Below, piece after piece: positions 56,185 to 64,000 of a stretch of 64,000 bases of DNA. The position numbers were made by a program, and so were the translations under genes. The notes under the pieces were generated by a model. That model did no database searches, was not told where the DNA came from, and worked only from the letters and a program-made list of their open reading frames with translations. The stretch comes from Liopterus haemorrhoidalis. Taxonomy: Eukaryota > Arthropoda > Insecta > Coleoptera > Dytiscidae. The stretch is from assembly GCA_963971575.1 (NCBI GenBank), contig OZ020612.1, positions 64,788,869 through 64,852,868 on the forward strand, given 5' to 3'. Position 1 is the stretch's first letter; the number at the start of each line of letters is the position of its first letter.

Positions 56185-56530
56185 ATTTTTCCAGTTACAG
56201 AAAAATTAATGCGATCTTTTTACGCCAAGATTTGTTAGTATAAAATAAGTGATTTTTTTTGGCACATTTTTTTGTCAAGAAATTTCTCAAAAAAATGGAT
56301 TTTTTGATATTTTTTTGAATCTGTACCTCAGATTTTATTTTGTTTTTTTTTTTAATTTTTATGGCCATTGCTGCTTTGGCAATTAGCCAGGACAATTATT
56401 TTTTGAAAAATTCCATGCCTGAGCGGGATTCGAACCCGAGACCTTAGCAACGCAAAGCATATGTGTTACCACTACACTACGCCGTCGGCTTTTTTGTAAT
56501 TATTTTTCAAAAATATATATTTCTTTATTT
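56185..56530 (-). mobile_element. insertion with a tRNA-like head in the tandem array
   Basis: About 345 bp splits the fifth array unit. On the minus strand a tRNA-like head (56407-56493) is followed by a body containing attgtcctggctaattgcca and an A-rich run. A tRNA head plus a body suggests a SINE, although no clear tail or target duplication was fixed. Confidence 0.5.
56407..56493 (-). other. tRNA-like sequence, best A/B boxes in the window
   Basis: Minus strand: GCGTAGTGTAGTGGTAACAC (A-box-like) and CTCGGGTTCGAATCCCG (B-box-like with a 4-bp T-stem CGGG/CCCG). The acceptor pairs at the first three positions (GCC..GGC) then mismatches, and no good anticodon stem forms. tRNA pseudogene or SINE head rather than a working tRNA. 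Confidence 0.6.
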
Positions 56531-56619
56531 TTTTGGAATATTTTTCAATTCAATATTTTTAATACAATTAAGTAAATCTATACGTCATTCGGGCGCTAAT
56601 TGCTGTATAAGTTGCTTAG

Positions 56620-57009
56620 TATGACGTGCTCCCTAAGAAGCTAAAAAGAGGGATCTATGGATGCTGGGCAACACCTTAAAAAACACAAAATATCCACGAT
56701 TGCATATTGCCAGGGTTGGGGATGCAAATGTGTGTATTCAGCTCCATTGATCCATAGCATAAAGTGGAACCTATAATGAAGGATCTGTGGGTGCTTTTCA
56801 ACACCTTAAAAAACACAAAATATCCACGATTACATATTGCCAGGGTTGGGGATGCAATCGCGTGTATTCTGCTCCATTGATCCTTAGTATAAAGTGCTGC
56901 CTAGGAACCTAAAATGAGGGATCGGTGGATGCTTGACCACACGATTGCATATTGCCAGTGTTGGGGATGTAATCGCGTGTATTCAGTTCCATTGATCCTT
57001 AGTATGAAG
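56620..57009. repeat. ~130-bp tandem array, three units
   Basis: Units begin at ~56628, 56763 and 56892 (gtgctncctaag..gaggatctgtgg), each with caacaccttaaaaaacacaa, atccacgattgcatattgcc, agggttggggatgcaa and tccattgatccttagtat. The third has an internal deletion and runs into the right hAT MITE. Confidence 0.85.
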
Positions 57010-57315
57010 CAGGGCTTCGAACCGGAACTGAACCGAAACCGAAAAAACGGGTGAGTGAACGCCCAGAATCCCTCCCCCTGGCAGCTACCTTGATATGATT
57101 ATCACAAAATAAGGAATAAAGTGTTATGAATTATAGTAGAAAATAAATTTCTAATGCAAATAAAAGCATTTAAAAATTTATCACCCGGAACTGAACCGAA
57201 AACCGAAAAAAACCGTTATTTTTGCCGGAACGAAAACCGGAACTGAACCGATATATAATTTTTTAATTGACCGGAACGAAAACCGAAACGAAAAAAATAA
57301 CGGTTCGAAGCCCTG
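57010..57315. mobile_element. right hAT MITE of the composite
   Basis: CAGGGCTTCGAACCGGAACT to cggttcgaagccctg, with gaaccgaaaaccgaaa arrays at both ends and the same central aaataaaagcatttaaaaat as the left copy, but ~210 bp shorter. Same orientation as the left copy. Confidence 0.85.
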
Positions 57316-57331
57316 GTATATTCTGTAACAA

Positions 57332-57430
57332 GGTTGGAATGAGAAAATTCGATGCGAGTGGAACATTCCGAGCGCGAGCCGCAGGCGAGTGTGAGGAACC
57401 ACGAGCAACGAATTTTCTCATTCCAACCGA
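57332..57430. repeat. GC-rich hairpin with 19-bp arms
   Basis: gttggaatgagaaaattcg and its inverse cgaattttctcattccaac enclose a CpG-rich ~58-base loop (gagcgcgagccgcaggcgag). It directly follows the composite element. Possibly part of a larger DNA-transposon end. Confidence 0.65.
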
Positions 57431-57445
57431 GTCACAGACCCTACT

Positions 57446-57858
57446 TTCTCCACGACCACCAAAAAGAAAAATAAATTAACAAATAATTATTTTAACAAAC
57501 ATTTTATCTTAACAAATAATTTATATTACATAACAAATTAATCAATTAATTAAACTATTTTTTTTATTTTAATTTAATTTGCCGCACATCGGCCACTATT
57601 TTAGGTTAGGAAGTTATATTGCATTTATTTAATGTAAACGTTGCATATATCTTAATGTAACCCTACAAAAACAAAAGACAACAAGTATGGAATAGTTATT
57701 CCATAACAAGTGATGGAATGAAATACATGCAAAATGCATAAGAAGATAAGTGCTTTAGAATAACATTCCAACTCTTGTGTTAGAATATTTACTTTCTGTA
57801 GTCAAAATTGGTTTTAGAATTGTTAAATTCTATAGTGGTCGTGGAGAAAATACATTCT
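57446..57858. repeat. inverted-repeat unit (ttctccacgaccac ends)
   Basis: ctttctccacgaccac at ~57450 and gtggtcgtggagaaaa at ~57838 face each other across ~390 bp of AT-rich DNA. Superfamily unknown. Confidence 0.5.
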
Positions 57859-58376
57859 AGCAGCAGAGTAGAAATAACTTGGCCCAATATTTTCTAACAA
57901 AGATATTATTTATCATTATCATGGAAACGTTACATACAAGTATGAAAAAATAGATGTTCGTTTTATCAAAAAAAGTCACAAATAAAAGTTGTTAGTTATT
58001 GCTCTTATATCATCTTTTGTCAAATAAATTTTTTCGAAATATTTCTCAGTTGTGAAATATTCTCAAAAATCTTAAAACCGACACGAGTTAACTCCCATTT
58101 CTAGTTAACCAATTTTTACCAAAAGTTGTTCAACTTGTGCCACTGATGTCAAAAGCTTAAATATGAAGTTTCATATAAATCCTTTTAGCTGAATTTGCTC
58201 TGTACATGTACACAGACCAACAGACAGACAGACAGACAGACCGGCAGACATCATGCTACAATTAGTCAAAACGTTATGTAGGGACCTCAATTCGTTGAGA
58301 TCCACTGAAATCTCGAAATGTCAAAATCGGTATGATCACAATGCCTCCCTTATATATGTTGGAGGTCGGTAAAAAC
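57847..58376 (-). mobile_element. HINE-2, copy 2
   Basis: Collinear with the 8.75-kb copy from aaatacattctagcagcaga to ..ggaggtcggtaaaaa, with (GACA)n at 58207-58241. The cagctgtgg terminus is missing. The non-tract end reads cctcccttatatatgttgg. Confidence 0.75.
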
Positions 58377-58439
58377 AGTAGATTGCTTAAATTAATTTTT
58401 AAATCAGGAGAAGCAAGTTTTACAAAAGTGGTGGTACTA

Positions 58440-59505
58440 GGGTTGCATCGATTTATCGGCAAATAATCGGTAGTCGGCCATTTAGCTGATTAATTGGTAT
58501 CAGCTTTTTAGCCGATTTATCAGTTATGATAATTTCTTTGTGGGCTGTTCTTTTTTACTTTTTTGCCGCAAATGTCAAAATTTTAGACTGTAACTCAAAA
58601 GTGACCATATATTTATGATCTAAGGCTACAAATATATAAGTATACCAATTTTCAAACAAAATTCAAAACATTATTTTCCCATAAAATTTTGATCAAACGT
58701 TTTTTGACTCCGATCTCAGCCAAAATATAGTTTTTAGTTAATTTTGGGGTGAGGATTATGAAAAAAATACTCCAAAAATTCAAGCTTTCTTAATTTTTGA
58801 ATTAGAGCAGATTTGGGTCAGTTTTTTGCCTATAAATCCAAAAATTTTGCCCAAACTTCAAAATGGACTAAATTTTATTGATCTACGGCCAAAAATACAT
58901 ATTTGTACCAATTTTCAATAAAATCGGAGACAAAAATTTTTGCTTGAAAATCTCGATTTTTTTTAAGGTCTACCCCTTACGATTTTTTCGATTTTTGGCC
59001 ATTTTCAAGGATTTTGGATTACTACTCATACAAAACTTAATAACTGGTTTATTAAAGCCCAAATTTTTTTCTAGACTAAACAATATAGAACAATTTTAAA
59101 ATTTCAAACCGCAGATTTCTATCTCTAACCAATTTTTAATTAGGATTTATCAAAATTTTCAAAAAATTTAAAAAAAAATTGAAAATTTTCAAAAAAAAAT
59201 TTTGTTTCAAAATTTGGTTACAAGTCAATTAGGACCTCAAGATTTCAAAAAATTTAACCGCAGGTCGTTATCGCATTTCGTTTTTGAGATACGTCCATGT
59301 GAAGATGAAAATTTCTATAAATCACGCCATATTAAAATTTGTCATAATTTTAAAATACGCAAAACGAATAAGGCCTCTATTTTTTTCTAGACTAAATAAG
59401 CTACGAGGAATCCAAAAATTCTAACCGCAGGTCGCTATCTTTAACCGTTTTTGAGTTGTGATTTTTTTTAAATTCAATATTTGCCCAAATAATGTAAATT
59501 TTGTC
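58440..59505. repeat. hAT-like end followed by a diverged tandem array
   Basis: tagggttgcatcgatttatc with aatcgg/gccgattt motifs (58438-58525) resembles a hAT end with subterminal clusters. The rest contains repeats of ~150-165 bp recognisable by aaccgcaggtcgytatc (59108, 59258, 59423) and earlier accaattttcaa phrases. No gene; the frames at 58878-59099 and 59202-59390 are repeat-derived. Confidence 0.5.
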
Positions 59506-59508
59506 ATT

Positions 59509-59881
59509 AAAAAAATCAGCTGTGGCCACCACAGAACCGTGGTGGCATAACCATAGAAACGTTACATATAAGTATGAAAAAATATATACTTAAATAAATA
59601 GAAAAAATTTCGAAACATTTTTCAAAATTTTTTCGTTTTATCAAAAAATGTCTCAAATAAAAGCTGTTCGTTATTCAACTTTTGTTAAATAAATTTTTTT
59701 GAAATATTTTGCTGTTAAATATTCGCAAAAATCTTAAAATCGACACGAGAAAACTCCCATTTCTAGTCAACCGATTTTTACCAATATTTTATCAACTCGT
59801 GCCATTGATGTCAAAAGCTTAAATATGAAGTTTCATAAAAATCCTTTTAGCCGAATTGGCTCTGCACGTGTACACAGACAG

Positions 59882-59912
<31 letters not shown>

Positions 59913-59935
59913 TCATGCTAAAAATAGGCACGACC
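59509..59935 (-). mobile_element. HINE-2, copy 3
   Basis: Starts aatcagctgtggccaccaca followed by gaaccgtggtggc, so gccaccac/gtggtggc makes an 8-bp stem next to the terminus, as expected for a Helentron 3' hairpin. Continues collinearly to the (GACA)n tract (59875-59910) and catcatgctaaaaatag, where it stops. Confidence 0.7.
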
Positions 59936-60049
59936 CATCTTTTATACTTGTAATTTAAAAAAAATACTCACAGTATCTTAGACATAAATACAAAAAACCC
60001 ATAACATTATTAGCCATAATTTAGCCATGAATTAAAAAAATAATTAATT

Positions 60050-60165
60050 TTGCCAAAAACACAAAAACAATATTTTTCGAAAACGCAATCGGATCAAAAA
60101 TTCCTATCGTACGTTTCCGGCTCAAATCAATGTACATTTCCTATAATTTTTTCAGGTTTTTAGCA
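60050..60165 (-). mobile_element. HINE-1 internal fragment
   Basis: Diverged piece of the 5' block next to the core: ccaaaaacacaaaaac, cgaaaacgcaatcggatcaa, aaaattcctatcgtacgttt, caatgtacatttcctataat. Neither terminus is present. Confidence 0.65.
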
Positions 60166-60275
60166 ACGCTGCTTCCATCTCCTATAAAAGCAATACTGCA
60201 TTCCAACGTTTGAACGGACCATAGATGTAAATTTTAATATGTACCCACTTTTTGAGAAATTTTAATCATAATATA

Positions 60276-60482
60276 TAGTCTGTTTCTTCGATTTTAGCGG
60301 AACTGTATTTTGAAAACTAGTAATTTTTAACTTTTCATTTAAACGTGTGGCTTTGGAAAAAAATTAGGCTTTTGATCGTTTTATTGAACAAAAGCCTACT
60401 TCAATCATTAAAAAGTAAGCTAGTGACAACTTGATAAAATAAAAATTCCATTTTGTTCCGCTTAAACGTTTGTAATAGCCTA
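60276..60482. mobile_element. family M MITE, copy 2
   Basis: tagtctgtttcttcgatttt..agcggaac at the left, ttgttccgcttaaacgtttg..taatagccta at the right; ta on each side. Shares terminal sequence with 45051-45457 but is half as long. Confidence 0.65.
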
Positions 60483-61659
60483 TAATAATTATATTAATAT
60501 ATATTTATCATTATAATTAGTATTAATTATACTGATGCTGCCATCTGTGTGGCTAGAAAAGAAATTACTTGCTCTATTTTTGCATTTAAGGGTTCTGTAT
60601 ATTTAGTATGTACTACCACGTGTAGTCAGTTTTTTAAAAACGTAACTTACACCACTTTAGCTTTGACCCCGTCATATATTAAAGTCTGTTCAGAATAATT
60701 AAACAAAATTAAAGAAAAATGGGTTTAGTATTGAATTTTAGGCACAATTCTGATGGGAAGTAGGGCCCAAACTTTGCGTATTACACACACAAAGAAGCTA
60801 AGCTTGAATTATATAGAAGTTCAGCAAACTATTGTACATCTTTTGTTATCCAGCAGAAATTGCATGATGCTACGAAGTTGTCTAACTCACGAAAGGCCCT
60901 GGGTGTGCATGTGTGCGGTGGTGGTACCACTGGCGTACCGATAATTCCACCTAGGGGCACGAAACATTTTTATAACTACTCAAATATCATGGGAAAAACA
61001 AATTGACCTTCGCTTCATTAAAATACGTAAACCAAAAAAGCAAGATCGAGCAATACATAACGATAAAGGAAATGGTAGGATACAAAAATACTGTTTCACG
61101 TATGCTACTGCTACTATAATTAATCATCATGTGATCATTGGAAAAAACGTATTGTGAAGTATCTTGTTTCCTCGATTTTCTTTTAGGTTTTCGAGACAGG
61201 GTCCATATGGAAGATCGGAATCGCATAGTAGCTTTCGAGATGTGATATTGGAGGAATATATTGAGTAGTAAATGGACTGCTCATAGCACAAATATATCTA
61301 TACTCAAGGAACTGGATATAACAGAACATCCTCCATGGTATACAATAAGAAATTCAGATATTTTGGATATGTGATGCGATGAAAAGGCGATTTTGATGCA
61401 AAACAAACAATGGGGAACCAACTAAGCAGCTAAACAGTACCAAACAAGCCACAGGCAGCCCACTCCAACAGACCTCCCATCAAGCTCTGAACAGATGTGA
61501 ATGAAAACAATAAATCAGGCTGTTTTCCATGATGTCCTCGGCACCTCAGTCATGTGAAAAACAACGGAGGAGATTATAATTAAATGATTCGCAATTGCTT
61601 CTATTATCTTTTTCTTCATGAGACAATCCGTCGTAGGTTTTGACATCCTTTGGACTTTA
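60483..61659. other. unannotated sequence with a faint LINE trace
   Basis: 61335-61385 encodes RKFRYFGYVMR, like a LINE C-terminal R-R-x-x-x-F-G-H-V-x-R segment, without supporting context. The rest shows no gene. Confidence 0.35.
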
Positions 61660-61880
61660 TCCATGGCGATTTTTCGCTGGCATGTTGACAACCAGCTTCA
61701 TGTTGTCCATCCATTTTTTTTTACTATTTATCAATTTTCTGAAGCGAAGTCTACTTCTCTTTCTAGTGGATCGAATCCATTCCAGTATTTTATTGACCAT
61801 CTGGTATCATCTATTCTTTTTCCTACGACTACTATGGAATTGTCTCATTTCGGTATTGCTAGTTGACAGGAAATGAACTT
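61660..61880 (-). pseudogene. LINE ORF2 C-terminal fragment
   Basis: Minus strand YQMVNKILEWIRSTRKRSRL then RFRKLINSKKKWMDNMK resembles the end of insect LINE ORF2 proteins (R-x-x-K-x-I-L-E-W-x-P..G-x-R-x-R-G-R-P-x-x-R-W-x-D-x). The open frames on the plus strand over the same DNA are shadows. Old and frame-broken. Confidence 0.55.
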
Positions 61881-61934
61881 AATTCCGTATGTTACACTCA
61901 TGGACACGCAGGCGGTGCAGTAATGAATAAATTC

Positions 61935-62045
61935 GCACCAATACGCAAGCGCAGTGTGCGAGAGAGTATAAATTCGCATTGCACTGCGATGTGCAGCGAT
62001 ACCATAATTTTCATTCCCGTACTAGCTGCGCGCGCATTAATGGCT
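61935..62045. mobile_element. GCGCGC-ended MITE, copy 2
   Basis: Right part cattcccgtactagctgcgc gcgcatt matches the left end of the 10.62-kb MITE in inverse orientation; left part aatacgcaagcgcagtgtgc is a weaker match to its right end. Diverged. Confidence 0.5.
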
Positions 62046-62142
62046 GTCCACAATATTCACATAGCATTTTCTTGATTATTTTTCTTTTTATTTATTGAAA
62101 TATGGTAATCGGAAGAATAGAAGCATAGTGTACAACTAGTAA

Positions 62143-62460
62143 AGGCCTGCACGGGCTCGGGCTTGGCCCGTGGGCCCAGGCCCGACCCGGCCCGAGGGCC
62201 GGGTTCGGGCCGACTGACATGTATTATATTCGGGCTTGGGCCGGATAAGAACAATAATACCTTTTTAAATAATATATTTTTAAACCTTCGTTAAAAATAT
62301 ATATATATATTTTAATTTCTAGTTTTATAATTATAACAAACTGTAAGCAATTGTATCATATTATTTTTTTAACGAGGTTTATTCGGGCCGAACTTTTGTC
62401 GGGTTCGCCCGGGTAGATGCAATAATTGTATTAATATTTTCGGGCTCGGGCAAGAATAAA
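62143..62460. mobile_element. GC-rich hAT-like end with CGGGC clusters
   Basis: aggcctgcacgggctcgggc is followed by a dense run of ggcccg/cgggcc motifs (62150-62240), an AT-rich middle, and a second cluster (62380-62452: ttcgggccgaac, cgggctcgggc). This matches hAT architecture with subterminal motif arrays. Exact right terminus and duplication not resolved. The frame 62057-62254 is encoded by this repeat. Confidence 0.5.
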
Positions 62461-62689
62461 TTGCTTCACTCGTGTATGGCTCGTTTAGCAAACTTTATTC
62501 TTATGCGGAATATATGGCATTCCGCGCTAGTTGTGCAGTATACTATTAACGTGTCCATACCAACATATTTGTTATTTTATTTATTTATTATTTTTTTGAA
62601 AACAACTTTTTCGCAGATTACTATAATAGCAAAAAAATCGTATTTTTTGTTTTGTTTTGTTTTAAGTGCCTTATTAATCAATGTTAATA

Positions 62690-62960
62690 TTGTTGCCTTC
62701 AAAGTAATTTCCATTGGATACAATACTTATCCCAACGCTTCTCCCAATCTTCGACACAGTTCTGGAGTCTGGTTTTTGGTATGGCCTTCAGTTTATCAAT
62801 TTTTGTTTTGTCTTAGGAAAAAATAACACGGGAACAACTATGGCGAGTACGGAGCCTACAGAATCATCACTCTTTTATTTTTTACCAAAAAGTCTGGAAC
62901 AAGCAATGAAGTGTACGCTGGTGCATTACCATGGTGCAAGTCCACGAATTTTTTCACCAC
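62690..62960 (-). pseudogene. mariner transposase C-terminal fragment
   Basis: Minus strand: NSWT, frameshift, HHGNAPAYTSLLVPDFLVKN, KRVMIL, stop, APYSP, then disrupted sequence and DWEKRWDKY near VSNGNYFEGNN. This is the mariner order H-H-D-N-A-P-x-H-T..P-P-Y-S-P-D-L..E-D-W-x-x-R-W..G-N-Y-F-E-G. The catalytic D of HHDN is G and the SPDL Asp is a stop. It differs from the 51-52.7 kb mariner, so a second lineage is present. Confidence 0.85.
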
Positions 62961-63551
62961 AATTTGGCAGTTTACTTTCATTTTATTTCATTTTTAACAA
63001 AAAATTGTTAGATTGATTTTTAGTTTCTGACAATGGAAATTGCCAAGCACACAAAAATGCGTCTAATTTCTTTGGCTATCAAATACAAACTAAACCGCCA
63101 ATATGCCTCCTATTTTACATAGGAGGTGTAAAAACTATATCAAGCAAAATGTATAAAATCGGACAATGCTTAACGAACAAAAATATCAATTTTTTGATGA
63201 CACGTCGTATATAAATATGAAATTATTTATGCGGTTATTTGCAATGTTATTAGAGTGAGGTACGCCTCTGGTTAAAGTATGGAGTGGCCTCCTCTGACCC
63301 CAGTTGTAACCGTTGTTTAAGTGTTTCCTAGCGCGCTCTTCGCCATTGTGTCATGTAACATAGATTCACCAACACACACTAAATCCCTCTTTTTATAACC
63401 ACCTTCATTAGGAAGCTGTGAAATTATTCATGTACCACAATAAATGGCACACAAGAGAATGGATGATGAATTAGAATAGGAAAACTATGAGATGACAAAG
63501 TCAAAATCTCCTCAAAATCATAATTAAACTTGTAAAATAGATACAAATGAA
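62961..63551. other. unannotated AT-rich sequence
   Basis: No gene or repeat recognised. Confidence 0.45.
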
Positions 63552-64000
63552 AAAAATTGATGTAAAGTGTGAATTTTCACACATTTCAGGGTTTTGCAGG
63601 TATTTAGTTAGTGAATGATGATTATTTGGGATGCCAAAACAAATTTTATATTAAAATATTTTTTTTCTTAATTTTAATTCGTACGCCTAATACCATTATT
63701 TAGGTTTCTAAATATGTGCAGTATTTTTTTTTATATAGCAAGGTTCATTAAGAATTTTAAAAATTGCGCCTATGGCTTCCATTGGTTGTTATAAGTTCCG
63801 CCCCTCTGATTTCGTGTACATTGAAACAGAATTAAATTATAATTTAAACAATTTTCATTTTTTATTAAATTTACGCTTTTAAAAATTAAATGCAACATTT
63901 GCCAAAATATAACTATAATTTTGAAAAAATAACTTAAACAATATAAAATTTAAAAAAAAAAAAAACAAAAAATAATATTGTCTCTTCTCGCAGGGTTCGA
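63552..64000 (-). mobile_element. HINE-1 copy K, cut by the window edge
   Basis: 3' half of a minus-strand copy: attgatgtaaagtgtgaatt, palindrome gtgtgaattttcacac, the A/D-type 3' block with tatatag, ccattgg and ccgcccc (inverted promoter-like motifs), linker and the start of a core of the A/D/F type (tctcttctcgcagggttcga). The 5' block and GTCT tract lie beyond the window. Confidence 0.85.

Larger units (their letters stand above)
54501..57315. mobile_element. composite hAT transposon, 2.8 kb
   Basis: Two same-orientation hAT MITEs (54501-55017 and 57010-57315) enclose ~2.0 kb of other DNA. The outermost flanks carry a perfect 8-bp duplication, gtatattc (54493-54500, 57316-57323). The inner flanks (taataaat, gtatgaag) match neither each other nor the outer ones. 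This is expected if the outer ends moved the whole block together. No transposase inside. Confidence 0.8.

Noticed and set aside
61617..61876. Two overlapping plus frames of 78-82 codons
   Set aside because: The minus strand over the same DNA reads as a LINE C-terminal fragment; the plus frames are shadows.

Overview
The window is an AT-rich eukaryotic (animal) sequence. I recognise no host gene, rRNA or CRISPR, and nothing that looks prokaryotic. The transposon mix suggests an arthropod, probably an insect and possibly a hemimetabolous one such as a hemipteran: hAT, Tc1/mariner, PIF/Harbinger, piggyBac, Helitron, Jockey- and R1/CR1-like LINEs, and Helentron-type elements carrying a (GACA)n microsatellite. 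The species is not determined. Every recognisable coding trace is a broken piece of a mobile element.

Layout. 0-8.5 kb: a hAT MITE, a Tc1-like element, a Harbinger-like MITE, two Helitrons joined head to tail, and an ISL2EU-like element. 8.5-14.6 kb: purine-rich repeats broken by two kinds of (GACA)n element, a hAT carrying a nested element, and a mariner remnant. 15-25.4 kb: small hAT MITEs, LINE and mariner fragments, a TTAA-targeting element, a Harbinger relic, and a fragment of a multicopy arthropod protein family. 25.6-43 kb: more (GACA)n elements, a hAT nested in a mariner-like element, a piggyBac nested in a hAT, and a Jockey-like LINE tail. 44-54 kb: the second protein-family fragment followed by a hAT, an internally deleted transposon with ~300-bp inverted repeats, and two related (GACA)n elements facing each other. 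54.5-57.3 kb: a composite hAT with a perfect 8-bp target duplication only at its outer ends, enclosing tandem arrays. 57-64 kb: further hAT, mariner and LINE debris and a last (GACA)n element cut by the window edge.

The most interesting signal is one family of ~1.0-1.2 kb elements, here called HINE-1, with nine near-complete or mosaic copies, one copy cut by the window edge and several fragments. It has Helentron-like structure: subterminal inverted repeats AGGGTTTTGYAGGTAT, a 5' (GTCT)n tract, and a 3' palindrome GTGTGAATTTTCACAC. The middle is a replaceable module that in each case looks like a degenerate tRNA gene (A-box and B-box). At least five different tRNA-like modules occupy the same slot between nearly constant flanks. 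Many copies also keep a GC-box/CCAAT/TATA arrangement in the 3' part. This reads as a modular non-autonomous transposon that repeatedly exchanges tRNA-derived cores. All assignments are by eye; no search or folding program was run.
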